A model generated the notes under the pieces. It was not told the origin of the DNA and ran no database searches. It saw only the letters and a program-made list of their open reading frames with translations. 40,309 bases of DNA, from contig SXMN01000115.1 in NCBI GenBank assembly GCA_005777315.1, positions 1 to 40,309 on the forward strand, written 5' to 3'. The first letter of the stretch is position 1; each line of letters opens with the position of its first letter. This document shows, piece after piece, positions 16,140 to 25,124 of this stretch. A program made the position numbers and the translations under genes. The DNA comes from Verrucomicrobiales bacterium (GTDB taxonomy: Bacteria; Verrucomicrobiota; Verrucomicrobiia; Limisphaerales; F1-12-MAGs170).

Positions 16140-17647
16140 CGGGCGATTATTTTGCGCTTCTCCGATTATTGGCACCCGAAGCGATTGTGGCGCTGACCGC
16201 CCTCATCGTGCTTGGTGTGGACCTCATGCGTGGCGGCCGGCAAACACTTCCATCCCGCATGTCAGCCGCGGCATGGATCACCGTCATCGGCTGTGCGCTG
16301 TCGTTCTTCTGCCCCGCTCCCACTGGCGCAGGCCTGGCGCTTGCATCCGGAGTATTCACCAGCAATCCACTCATCCAACTCGCCAAGCAGATCATCCTCC
16401 TGCTCACGGCCGCCACCGCGGTCATTTCGATCAGCGGACGATTCACCAATCATGCCGGTGAGTATTTCTCGCTCCTGCTTTTCTCCACTTTGGGAATGCT
16501 CTTCCTGGTGAGCGCGGACAATCTGCTGATAGTTTTTCTCGCCCTCGAACTCACCAGCCTCTGCCTGTATGTCCTGACGGCTTTTGACAAGCGAAGTGTC
16601 GCCTCGGCCGAAGCGGCACTGAAGTACTTCCTTTTTGGAGGCGTCTCGGCCGCATTCCTCCTGTTCGGGTTCAGCCTGATTTACGGTGTGACCGGGGAGA
16701 TTCAACTCACCGCGATCGCTGGGAGCCTGCAACAGTCGAACGGCCAGGACAGCTTGATCATGGTGGCGCTCGTCATGGTGGTGATCGGTTTCGGTTTCAA
16801 GGTGGCAATAGCCCCTTTTCATCTTTGGGCACCCGATGCCTACCAGGGCGCGCCCACCCCTTGCGCGGCTTTCATCGCTTCCGGATCGAAGGTCGCCAGT
16901 TTCTTCATCCTCGCGAGACTGGCCTTCGCCGCGCTGGCGCCATCGGCGGGAAATGGAGAATGGGCGCGGTTCACACCCGGCTGGATGCCTGTGCTGGCCC
17001 TGTGTGCCGCATTGTCGATGATTCTCGGCAATGTCGCGGCCATTGCGCAGAGCAGCGTAAAGCGGCTTCTTGCCTATTCCGCGATTGCACACGCCGGTTA
17101 CATGATCCTCGGCGTGATTGCCGGGGGGTACGCCGGCAAGCCGGCTCAGGCGATCACACCTCTGCTCTTTTACGTCTCCACGTACGCGCTCACCACGCTT
17201 GCCACTTTTGGCGTCGTGATGGTGGTCGAATCGGATCAGGGCAATGACCGTCTCGAGTCCTTTGGCGGACTGCGCAGCCGTTCGCCGCTGCTGGCCCTTT
17301 GCATGTTGATTTTCCTTCTATCGCTCGCCGGCATTCCGCCGCTGGCTGGATTCTTTGGGAAGTTCTACCTCTTCACGGCGATCCTTGGAGCCGCCCCGAA
17401 CGATCTCGGCTTGCTCTGGCTCGTTATCATTGCCATCGCAGCCAGCGCTGTTTCTTTTTACTATTACCTCCAGATTCTAAAACAGATTTACGTCGTGGAC
17501 TCTCCCGCGGGCTCGTCTAATCTGAAGGTTCCGGTTACTGTAACTACCATGGCCGTTCTCAGTGCCGTGGCGATTCTGCTTCTTGGCTGTGTTCCAAACA
17601 TTCTCATCGACCGGTTTGAAGCCGCAGTCCGCCTTGCAGGATTTTAG
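16136..17647 (+). CDS. nuoN: NADH-quinone oxidoreductase subunit N
   Basis: This 503-residue antiporter-like subunit is the one closest to the peripheral arm. Conserved residues are seen in VFLALELTSLCLYVL (Glu), EAALKYFLFGG (Lys), GFGFKVAIAPFHLWAPDAYQ (Lys) and QSSVKRLLAYSAIAHAGY (Lys). The ATG at 16136 overlaps the nuoM2 stop. An earlier ATG at 16118 would add six residues inside nuoM2. It is the last nuo gene here, and 208 nt without a recognisable feature separate it from the sugar-transport genes. Confidence 0.95.
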   Translation: MTGDYFALLRLLAPEAIVALTALIVLGVDLMRGGRQTLPSRMSAAAWITVIGCALSFFCPAPTGAGLALASGVFTSNPLIQLAKQIILLLTAATAVISISGRFTNHAGEYFSLLLFSTLGMLFLVSADNLLIVFLALELTSLCLYVLTAFDKRSVASAEAALKYFLFGGVSAAFLLFGFSLIYGVTGEIQLTAIAGSLQQSNGQDSLIMVALVMVVIGFGFKVAIAPFHLWAPDAYQGAPTPCAAFIASGSKVASFFILARLAFAALAPSAGNGEWARFTPGWMPVLALCAALSMILGNVAAIAQSSVKRLLAYSAIAHAGYMILGVIAGGYAGKPAQAITPLLFYVSTYALTTLATFGVVMVVESDQGNDRLESFGGLRSRSPLLALCMLIFLLSLAGIPPLAGFFGKFYLFTAILGAAPNDLGLLWLVIIAIAASAVSFYYYLQILKQIYVVDSPAGSSNLKVPVTVTTMAVLSAVAILLLGCVPNILIDRFEAAVRLAGF

Positions 17648-17855
17648 TCGGTGCCGCTGAGTCGTCGAGCCGGCCTGTGAAACAGCCCGGACAAGAGCAT
17701 TGTCGCGACTCAATACTCGTGTGGATGACTCTGGCACTGTGAAACCGACCGCTGGTGCCCTCACGAGTGTTTTCGAAGGCTCCAACTGCTTCGGCGGCGG
17801 AATGGCTGCCACTGAAATGTGACCTGACACAGAACTTTGAACTCGAACCCAAGTT

Positions 17856-18695
17856 ATGAAACTCAAGCTCGCCTGCGCTGATTTCACTTTTCCCCTCCTT
17901 CCCCAGGATCAAGTCTTCGACCTCATAGCCATGCTTGACGTTCAAGGTGTGGATCTGGGTTTGTTTGAAGAGCGATCCCACCTCTGGCCCTCGAAAGTCT
18001 TCCGCCATGTCGCAAGATCCGCCGGCGAGTTGTCCAAAAAGCTGAAGGATCGCGGCCTGCATCTCGCGGATGTTTTTCTCCAGCCTGCCAGCGACTTTGC
18101 CACTCTCGCCGCCAACCACGCCGATCCGAGGCGGCGGAAGAAGGCGCGTGATCTGTTCCTGCGCACTCTGGAATTTGCTGCTCGCTGTCGTGGAAACCAT
18201 GTCACCACGCTTCCCGGCATTCATTGCCCCTATGAATCAAAGGCCGATTCGCTCGCCCGCTGCTCGGAGGAACTGGCCTGGCGGGTCGAACAGGCACAAT
18301 CTCACGGGATCGTCTTTTCGATCGAGGCACACATCGGTTCCATCATTCCCACGCCGAGAGAGGCGGCGCGCCTGGTGACGATGACGCCAGGTCTCACGTT
18401 GACGCTGGACTACACTCACTTCACCAGAATCGGCATCGCGGACTCGCGGATTGAGCCGTTGGTTCAACATGCCAGCCATTTCCACGCGCGCGGTGCTTGT
18501 CGTGGCCGGTTGCAGGCTTCCTTCAAACAAAACACGATTGACTATGCTCGCGTCCTGCGCGCGATGAAGACCACAGGCTATCGCGGCTGCGTGGGCATCG
18601 AGTACGTCTGGATCGATTGGGAGCACTGCAATGAAGTGGACAACCTTTCCGAAACCATCCTGCTCCGCGATTTCCTCCGTTCGGTGAAGCTTTAG
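17856..18695 (+). CDS. Sugar (phosphate) isomerase/epimerase, TIM-barrel family
   Basis: This 279-residue protein has the xylose-isomerase-like TIM-barrel pattern of the AP-endonuclease-2/IolE-like family. Likely metal-binding and catalytic residues are E157 (VFSIEAHIGS), D185 (LTLDYTHFT), H208/H210 (HASHFHARGA) and E249 (CVGIEYVWIDWE). Such enzymes isomerise or epimerise free or phosphorylated sugars or inositol derivatives; the substrate is unknown. It is the first gene of an apparent four-gene operon with a ribose-type importer (5 nt to the permease), which suggests it acts on the imported sugar. No signal peptide is seen. Confidence 0.8.
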   Translation: MKLKLACADFTFPLLPQDQVFDLIAMLDVQGVDLGLFEERSHLWPSKVFRHVARSAGELSKKLKDRGLHLADVFLQPASDFATLAANHADPRRRKKARDLFLRTLEFAARCRGNHVTTLPGIHCPYESKADSLARCSEELAWRVEQAQSHGIVFSIEAHIGSIIPTPREAARLVTMTPGLTLTLDYTHFTRIGIADSRIEPLVQHASHFHARGACRGRLQASFKQNTIDYARVLRAMKTTGYRGCVGIEYVWIDWEHCNEVDNLSETILLRDFLRSVKL

Positions 18696-18700
18696 ACATC

Positions 18701-19663
18701 ATGACAGGAGAACGCGGCGCTGGCTGGCATCGACTTCGAGGAATCGACGAGATCGGTGTCCTCGTCGCCCTGTTGAGTGTTTGCGGCCTACTGTGGCTGA
18801 CTGTGGGCGACCAATTCGTACGACCCTCAAACCTGCTACAGATTGCGCGGCAGGCTTCCAGTTACGGCATCATGTCCGTGGGCATGGTGCTGCTGTTGTC
18901 CATGGGCGAGATTGATCTTTCAATCGGTGCTATTCTCACGCTGGTGAATATCGTCACCGCAGTCGCCCTTCGGGAAGGAATGCCGATGCCGGTTGCTGTG
19001 CTCGTGGGTTTGTTGACGGGCGCAGGATGCGGGTTCGTCAACGGGTGGCTTGGCGTGCTGCTGCGGATTCCAACCATCATCGTGACCTTGGGAACCATGA
19101 GCGTTTTTCGTGGCCTGGCTCTGGTGTTGTCAGAGGCGACACCGGTCAGCAATTTTTCGAAGGAGAGCGTCCTCTTCGATCTCGGCGGCAACACCCTGCT
19201 CGGAGTTCCAACAAGTGTGTGGGTGATGCTTGTCGTCGCGCTGTCGGGGCATCTTTTGCTCCAGCACTCCGTGTTTGGCTGGCGGGCGCAGGCAATCGGA
19301 AGCAACGCTCAGGCCGCGCTCTTTTCAGGCATTCCTCTGCCTCGCTATCGCATTGCGGCCATGACAATCATGGGCCTGGTATCGGGCATCGCCGGTGTCA
19401 TGGAACTGGCGTTCCTGCAGTCGGGCAGTCCGACAACGGGCCAGGGGTATGAGCTGTTTGTCATCGCCTCCGCGATCATCGGAGGAACAGCGCTTGCCGG
19501 CGGCCGCGGCACAGTCGCGGGTGGCATCCTGGGCGCGCTGTTGATTGCTGTCATTCGCAACGGACTGGTCCTGCTCGAATTCTCCGCCTACTGGGGCACA
19601 GTTGTCACCGGAGTCGTTATTATCGCCGCGGTTGCCATCGGCGGATTCGTGAAGAAACAATGA
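18701..19663 (+). CDS. Sugar ABC transporter permease (RbsC-like)
   Basis: This 320-residue inner-membrane protein has about eight to ten hydrophobic helices. It has the features of the BPD_transp_2/RbsC family: SMGEIDLSIGAILTLVNIV near the N-terminus, VTLGTMSVFRGLAL, and AIIGGTALAGGRGTVAGGIL followed by GALLIAVIRNGLVLL. It forms the channel of a high-affinity sugar importer with the binding lipoprotein and double ATPase encoded downstream. It starts 5 nt after the isomerase gene. Confidence 0.92.
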   Translation: MTGERGAGWHRLRGIDEIGVLVALLSVCGLLWLTVGDQFVRPSNLLQIARQASSYGIMSVGMVLLLSMGEIDLSIGAILTLVNIVTAVALREGMPMPVAVLVGLLTGAGCGFVNGWLGVLLRIPTIIVTLGTMSVFRGLALVLSEATPVSNFSKESVLFDLGGNTLLGVPTSVWVMLVVALSGHLLLQHSVFGWRAQAIGSNAQAALFSGIPLPRYRIAAMTIMGLVSGIAGVMELAFLQSGSPTTGQGYELFVIASAIIGGTALAGGRGTVAGGILGALLIAVIRNGLVLLEFSAYWGTVVTGVVIIAAVAIGGFVKKQ

Positions 19664-19673
19664 AGGAAAAGAA

Positions 19674-20753
19674 ATGAAACTCACAAACGCGCATCACTGT
19701 AGCAAGGCGGCAACGATTCCAATCCTCCTGGCGCTCATCCTGGCCGTCGGTTGCAGGCAGGAACCGTCCGGAAACGACCCGACCAAACCCGCTGGTCAAC
19801 CAAAGATCGGTTATGTTCTGCACGGCTTGAATGACTTCACACAGATCATCAAGCAAGGGGCTGAAGATGCCGCGCGGGCCGAGGGCGTATCAATCAATGT
19901 CGTCGGGCCGGCCGGTTTTGCGACAGCCGATGCCATTGCCATGTTTGAGGGAATGGCTCAAAAGCCGGTCAATGGGCTTGTTGTCGTGCCGATGCCGGGA
20001 GAGGTCTGGGTCACGCCGATTCGCCAGGCAACCCAGGCTGGCATCCCGGTCCTCACCGCCAATGTCACCAGCCCCGGTTCAACCGCCACCACATGGTTTG
20101 GACAGGACGAGTATGCGAGTGGCGTCATCCTTGCCACCGAACTGCTCAAGTTTCTCACCGCCCAGAACAAGCACGAAGGCCGGGTTGTCGTCGGCATGTG
20201 CGCTCCTGGTGTGGGCGTGCTTGTGGAACGATACGAGGGATTCAAGAAAGGCATGTCAGGCACAAAGTTTCAGATCACCCAACCATTTGACGTGAACACC
20301 GAGAACACGGCCAATTATGCCGCGTGGGAAAACCTTGCTGGCGCCAATCCAGAAATGGCGGCCGTCGTCGGGCTGTGCTCGATGGACTTGCCGAACCTGG
20401 CCAAACTGAAAGAACGCACGAAAGGCCAGTGGCTCGTTGCCGGTTACGACCTCGGACGCGAGACACTCGACGCCATCAAAGCCGGCACCATACAGGTCGC
20501 TGTTGGCCAGCATCCTTACTTGCAAGGTTACCTGCCCGTCGTCGCCCTCGCCCGGCATTTGCGCGACAAACAACCGTTGCCTCAAGGATGGATCGATGTA
20601 GGCACCGAGGTTGTCACGAGGGACAATGTTGAACTGATCCATGGACGCGAAACCGATGCTAAGATGCAAACCCAGTGGTACGCCGATCATGTGGCCACAC
20701 AGTTTGCCGATTTGAACGCCGCCGCCAAACCGCTGCCGAAAGCCAAAAACTGA
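19674..20753 (+). CDS. Sugar ABC transporter substrate-binding lipoprotein (RbsB-like)
   Basis: This 359-residue protein has a lipoprotein signal peptide with lipobox LAVGC (cleavage before the cysteine near residue 27). A two-lobed type I periplasmic-binding fold follows (IGYVLHGLNDFTQIIKQGAE, VNGLVVVPMPGEVW, IPVLTANV, ADH-type C-terminus). It captures a monosaccharide in the periplasm for the permease. It lies 10 nt after the permease. The order permease-binding protein-ATPase differs from the usual rbsACB or binding-protein-first order. The sugar cannot be told from sequence; the isomerase beside it is the only clue. Confidence 0.9.
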   Translation: MKLTNAHHCSKAATIPILLALILAVGCRQEPSGNDPTKPAGQPKIGYVLHGLNDFTQIIKQGAEDAARAEGVSINVVGPAGFATADAIAMFEGMAQKPVNGLVVVPMPGEVWVTPIRQATQAGIPVLTANVTSPGSTATTWFGQDEYASGVILATELLKFLTAQNKHEGRVVVGMCAPGVGVLVERYEGFKKGMSGTKFQITQPFDVNTENTANYAAWENLAGANPEMAAVVGLCSMDLPNLAKLKERTKGQWLVAGYDLGRETLDAIKAGTIQVAVGQHPYLQGYLPVVALARHLRDKQPLPQGWIDVGTEVVTRDNVELIHGRETDAKMQTQWYADHVATQFADLNAAAKPLPKAKN

Positions 20754-20776
20754 AGCACTCACAGTTTCAGCAAACG

Positions 20777-22312
20777 ATGACGGACACTCCTCTCATCCAG
20801 CTCGACCGCGTCTCGAAACGGTTCGGAGGAGTGGCCGCGCTCGATCAGGTGAGCTTTGAGATCCGGCGCGGTGAGATCCACGCGGTGGTCGGAGAAAATG
20901 GCGCGGGCAAATCCACGCTGATGAAGCTCCTCGCCGGTGTCCACGAGCCTGACGACGGAGAAATCCGCCTTGCGGGGCGCGCCGTGCGACTCCGAAATCC
21001 TCGCGAAGCACGACGCCAGGGCATCAGCATCGTCTTTCAGGAGCTGAACCTCTTCCCGCACCGCACGGTCGCCGCCAACGTGTTCGCCAATCGCGAGCGC
21101 ATGAGCCGCTGCGGCTGGGTGAATCGGTCGGCAATGCGCGAAGCCACCAGGCGGGTGCTCTCTGAATTGGATGCGCGCTTCTTGCCCGACGCACTCGTTG
21201 GCTCGCTCGACATCGGTGAAAAGCAACTCGTCGAGATCGCCCGCACGCTCGAACAGCGGTCACAACTCATCATTCTCGACGAACCCAATTCAGCATTGAA
21301 CGAACCTGAATCCCAACGGCTGTTCACCATCGTTCGCGGAATGCGGGACCGGGGAATCACGATCATCTATGTTTCACACCGTTTGGAGGAAGTGTTCGCC
21401 ATCGCCGATCGCATCACTGTTTTGCGCGATGGCCGTTTTCAAGGCACCTATGCGACGGCGGCAACCACGATCCCACAAATCATCGCCGCCATGATTGGAC
21501 GGGAGTTGGACAGTTCATTTCCTCAGCGGACGAAAACCAGCTCGCCGGGCGATATCGTGTTGCAGGTGCGCGAATTGATCCAGGTGCCGCGGCTCGGGCC
21601 CATCAGTTTTTCCGCCCGGGCGGGCGAGATCGTCGGCTTCGCGGGACTGGAGGGATCGGGCATTGATGAGCTGTTCCGCGTTCTCTTTGGTTTGTCTCCC
21701 ATGACCAGCGGCCAGATCCTTGTCCGCGGGGAGGCTTATCATCCGAATTCGCCCCTCGCGGCGATGCGGGGTGGGTGGGCGCTGATTCCAGAAAGTCGGC
21801 GGGAGCAAGGATTGATGATGGACTGGTCGATCGCGCGCAACGCCACACTGCTGGTGCTCGATAAACTGCTGAGTGCGCTCGGGCTCATTGACAAGCGGGC
21901 GGTTCACCGCACAACCGATCACTACGTACGTCGCCTCGGCATTGCCACCGACAGCCAGAACAAAAAGGTCGTCAACCTCAGCGGCGGCAACCAACAAAAG
22001 GTGCTCCTCGCCAAGTGGCTTGCCAAAGAGCCGGCGATTCTGATCCTCAACGACCCCACACGCGGCGTGGACGTAGGCGCAAAATGGGAAATCTATGAAC
22101 TGTGCCGGCAACTCGCGACCCAAGGGATGACGATCCTGATGACATCAAGCGAGATCGAGGAAATCCTGGGCCTGTCGGATCGCGTGTTCGTCCTCTCGAA
22201 AGGCAAAGTGGTCCGCGAATTCCAACATGGCGAGGCCACAAAAGTTGAACTCCTGCACGCCATGGCCTCCAGCGTACCGCTGGACCTCGCAGCCAGCCAT
22301 GCGCGTGCTTGA
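20777..22312 (+). CDS. Sugar ABC transporter ATP-binding protein (RbsA-like, two domains)
   Basis: This 511-residue protein has two nucleotide-binding domains. The first has Walker A GENGAGKST (39-47), the signature-like LDIGEKQLVEIA and Walker B LIILDEP. The second has a degenerate P-loop region (GFAGLEGSGIDELFR), an intact LSGGNQQKV signature and a Walker B read as LILNDPTRGVDVG, with N425-D426 where RbsA has Asp-Glu. Asymmetric sites are normal in this family, and an NDP variant is, as I recall, a known subtype. The start at 20777 gives the family-typical N-terminus, 23 nt after the binding protein. It closes the operon. Confidence 0.93.
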   Translation: MTDTPLIQLDRVSKRFGGVAALDQVSFEIRRGEIHAVVGENGAGKSTLMKLLAGVHEPDDGEIRLAGRAVRLRNPREARRQGISIVFQELNLFPHRTVAANVFANRERMSRCGWVNRSAMREATRRVLSELDARFLPDALVGSLDIGEKQLVEIARTLEQRSQLIILDEPNSALNEPESQRLFTIVRGMRDRGITIIYVSHRLEEVFAIADRITVLRDGRFQGTYATAATTIPQIIAAMIGRELDSSFPQRTKTSSPGDIVLQVRELIQVPRLGPISFSARAGEIVGFAGLEGSGIDELFRVLFGLSPMTSGQILVRGEAYHPNSPLAAMRGGWALIPESRREQGLMMDWSIARNATLLVLDKLLSALGLIDKRAVHRTTDHYVRRLGIATDSQNKKVVNLSGGNQQKVLLAKWLAKEPAILILNDPTRGVDVGAKWEIYELCRQLATQGMTILMTSSEIEEILGLSDRVFVLSKGKVVREFQHGEATKVELLHAMASSVPLDLAASHARA

Positions 22313-22473
22313 AGTCCTTCCATCCAGTCACGGCGCCTGCCTGGAAAGCTGGCGTTCCACTCACAGCCCGCGCAGTCGAAAGAATTTGAGCTGCCCACGG
22401 ACGGAGGTTGCGCACTCGTTTGTGGTGATGGTGGACGTGTGGATTGTCGTATTGCGCGGCCCCGGTCCCTGGC

Positions 22474-23487
22474 CTACGGCTTTCCTACGGTCAGCACAAC
22501 TCGGAAGCCGTTCCGGGGAATGCGCATGTTCGGAGGTGTATGGAAGCGGCTGGCGGACCGGCAATCTGCCGGGACGTAGGGGTATCCACCGCCACGGATC
22601 ACGCGGTCGGAACCCGTGACCGGCCCCGTTGGATCAACAACGGTTCCGCCAGGCAAAGAGTTCGACCACCAATCGAGACACCATTCCCATACGTTGCCAT
22701 GGATGTCGTACAAGCTCCATGGATTTGGCAAGAGCTGCCCGACAGGCTGCGTTCCTTCGCAACTATTCACGCAATACCACGCATAATTTCCCAGCGCCAA
22801 AGCGTCCGGGTCGTCCCCATAACTGAACCTGGTTGAGGTCCAGGCGCGGCATGCGTATTCCCACTCCGCCTCCGTCGGCAAACGATAGGCACTGTTCTGC
22901 GGGATACGCCCTGCGGACTGCTCCCGCTGAGTGAGCCTCGCGCAATAATTTACAGCCTCTTGCCACGTCACATTCTCCATCGGCCGCTCCGCGCCCTTGT
23001 AGTAACTCGGGTTGTTCCCCATGACTTTCTGATACTCAGCCTGCGTGACTTCAAACTGGCCCATCCAATAGCCCCGGCTGATTGTCACCGCTGTTTGCGG
23101 TCTTTCCCAGCCGGACGTGGATGGATTCTCTTCGACGGAACTCCCCATCCGAAAGGTTCCCGGCGGAATGAATACCATGTTCGTCGGAGCCGGAAACTCC
23201 GCCGCCCGGTAGAACCGCTGGCCCGTTGCCGAATCGGACTTGTCGAGCCAGAGGAACGGGCTTTGGGGCAGTTGAAAAAACTCCAGGCACTTCCAGTTGG
23301 TTTGCGTGAAGTCTGCGCCATGCTCAATCGAATACACGGTGCCGACCGCACCGGTGATGGTCAGGCCCGCGTAGGTCTGAATACCGAGTCTGGCCGGAGT
23401 CTGTGCGCTGGCGTGTGGTTCAAGGACGAAATACACCAGGAAAATGACCCAGTGGTAGAGACTGCTGTTGAAGTTGCGGCGGTTCAC
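22474..23487 (-). CDS. Secreted SUMF1 / formylglycine-enzyme-like domain protein without the active-site Cys pair
   Basis: This 337-residue protein has a signal peptide (hydrophobic stretch about residues 11-28). A short beta-rich module follows (GLTITGAVGTVYSIEHGADF ... FYRAAEFP, about 38-98), then an SUMF1 domain from about 103 to 333 (NMVFIPPGTFRMGSSVEENP, GQFEVTQAEYQKVMG, YRLPTEAEWEYACRA, DIHGNVWEWCLDWW, RVIRGGGYPYV ... NGFRVV). In true formylglycine-generating enzymes a CxxxxC pair follows the RGGS motif. Here the segment is GGGYPYVPADCRSASRF and lacks the pair, so it is probably a binding or structural homologue. It ends 45 nt downstream of the stop of the secreted protein at 23533 and is read in the same direction. 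Confidence 0.85.
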   Translation of the reverse strand: MNRRNFNSSLYHWVIFLVYFVLEPHASAQTPARLGIQTYAGLTITGAVGTVYSIEHGADFTQTNWKCLEFFQLPQSPFLWLDKSDSATGQRFYRAAEFPAPTNMVFIPPGTFRMGSSVEENPSTSGWERPQTAVTISRGYWMGQFEVTQAEYQKVMGNNPSYYKGAERPMENVTWQEAVNYCARLTQREQSAGRIPQNSAYRLPTEAEWEYACRAWTSTRFSYGDDPDALALGNYAWYCVNSCEGTQPVGQLLPNPWSLYDIHGNVWEWCLDWWSNSLPGGTVVDPTGPVTGSDRVIRGGGYPYVPADCRSASRFHTPPNMRIPRNGFRVVLTVGKP

Positions 23488-23532
23488 AGATGGAGGAGTG
23501 ATGGCGAGTTGTGACGATGCATTGGACGGAGT

Positions 23533-24846
23533 TCAGTGTGCTGGTACTAGGCGCAGCAGGCCGACGCGCGTGCCGGAATAGAGAGTCCCATCCTCTGGAT
23601 CAGTCCAATCGATCACATCTCCAGTGAAGAACATGTTTCCGGCGGCATCCATCACCATGCCGCGTCCCTTGGAGGATGAGGGCGTGTTCTGCCCGAGTGG
23701 GTAGATGCGTGTTTCCCAACTGGCTGTCGGCGAGCCTGACCAATCTTGTCCCGGGCTGTTGCGTACGATGGTCCATTTCGGAGTGTAAAGTGAGGTGTGA
23801 ATCGCTCCGGCGACGGTGATATTATTCGCGGCGTCAATCGCCAGCCGCACCGCCCAACTGTCGGTGGTGCTGGGTTGATCGAGCAACGTTACCCAGTTCT
23901 GCCCGCCATCGCTGCTCTTGCGCAGCACCCATCCATGGTTCCGGCTGTCGCGTCCACGAACGCCACACACGTAAATGTTTCCGTCGCTGTCGCTGGCCAG
24001 ATCATTGGCGGACGCCAGGCTGCCATCGTCCGGCCAAGGTCCGACCGCCGACCACGCCGACCATGAAGTCCCTTGATTCAAGCTCCGCAGCACTGTCCAA
24101 CGGTTGTTGAAAATGCCCGCGACGAACAGCGCCGGAGCTGGATTGTTCCCGCCAGCGGGAACGAAGTGGATGCCGTACGGAATGCTGTAGCTGTCCGTTG
24201 CCGCGGCATCATAAACTTTGGTCCAGCCCGAGGAAGTCTTCCGGCGGATGATCCAGCGGTTGACGCGCCCATCGTTTGCCCAGCCGCAAACATACACGTT
24301 ACCGGAACTGTCACTGGTGATGGCGTGCGCACGGGAGTTGTAGGTAGTGGTCTTGCCCCTGGTGACGCCGGTGAGTTGATAGCTGTCTTCATATTTCCAC
24401 GTGCCCCAGTTGCCTTGGTCTGCTTCCCTGGACCTGAGGACATGCCATTTCATGATCGTTTGGGCGTTTTCTTTGCTGCCGGTCGTGGTGGATGAAAATC
24501 CGGCGGTGTAAAGTCCATCGCCTGGAAAGTAAGCTAGCCGGCCGCCAACCAGCCCGCCATCCAGCGGCTCGATGGTGAAATCTGAGGAGGAAGCATCCGT
24601 CGGAGTGAGGCGCAGAATGGAGGGGACCGCCGGGCCATCCAGGCTGGATTTTTGAATCGCCAGGATTACTCCAGCCGCCGGACTCGAACGAAATGGATCA
24701 ATCAGGAGATTACCACCCAATCCCTCCGGCGCTTCACCGGGGCTGGGTAGGAGCATCTGCCAGGTTTGGGAACGGGCTGTGAGTGGTGCGACGGCGGAAA
24801 GGAGCCCGGTCGCGACAAATGCGCAGAGGGCTAGACTTGGTTTCAT
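23533..24846 (-). CDS. Secreted beta-propeller-like protein, function unknown
   Basis: This 437-residue protein has a clear signal peptide (MKPSLALCAFVATGLLSAVA, cleavage after about residue 26, TARSQ). The rest is rich in Ser/Thr/Trp/Gly. It shows recurring units such as AITSDSSGNVYVCGWANDGR, LASDSDGNIYVCGVRGRDSR, LAIDAANNITVAGAIHTSLY and VMDAAGNMFFTGDV, each about 60 residues apart. These resemble NHL/BNR-type propeller blades ('D..GN.YV.G'). No catalytic motif is recognised. It is probably exported, and could bind surface glycans or be a sialidase-fold protein without activity. Confidence 0.75.
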   Translation of the reverse strand: MKPSLALCAFVATGLLSAVAPLTARSQTWQMLLPSPGEAPEGLGGNLLIDPFRSSPAAGVILAIQKSSLDGPAVPSILRLTPTDASSSDFTIEPLDGGLVGGRLAYFPGDGLYTAGFSSTTTGSKENAQTIMKWHVLRSREADQGNWGTWKYEDSYQLTGVTRGKTTTYNSRAHAITSDSSGNVYVCGWANDGRVNRWIIRRKTSSGWTKVYDAAATDSYSIPYGIHFVPAGGNNPAPALFVAGIFNNRWTVLRSLNQGTSWSAWSAVGPWPDDGSLASANDLASDSDGNIYVCGVRGRDSRNHGWVLRKSSDGGQNWVTLLDQPSTTDSWAVRLAIDAANNITVAGAIHTSLYTPKWTIVRNSPGQDWSGSPTASWETRIYPLGQNTPSSSKGRGMVMDAAGNMFFTGDVIDWTDPEDGTLYSGTRVGLLRLVPAH

Positions 24847-24997
24847 GGAATGGAATGGCTTTGTTGGATTGTCGGTTTCAATGGTGCATTATCAGGCACG
24901 CAGATGTAATCGCAGCAACGGCGGAAATCTTTCACGGAAAGTGGCGTTCGCGGGAACGTGTCGGGCTGGGGATCGTTTGAGTTGCTTCCACCAGAAC

Positions 24998-25016
24998 GCG
25001 ACCGGTCCCCGGTCGC
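24998..25016. repeat. Perfect short hairpin in the 24847-25124 gap
   Basis: GCGACCGG (24998-25005) pairs with CCGGTCGC (25009-25016) around a 3-nt loop. It lies between the divergently read secreted-protein promoter side and the ParE gene's 3' end. No U-tract follows. I see nothing else in this 278-nt gap. Confidence 0.5.
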
Positions 25017-25124
25017 AGCGGCCCGAAGGAATGTTACCAGGCGCCTGGAAAAGCTCCTAATCGAGCGGGTAAGCAGCGGGCCTGATGAACCTCGCGAAAA
25101 CGTGCGACAAAACCGGGTGGAGGC

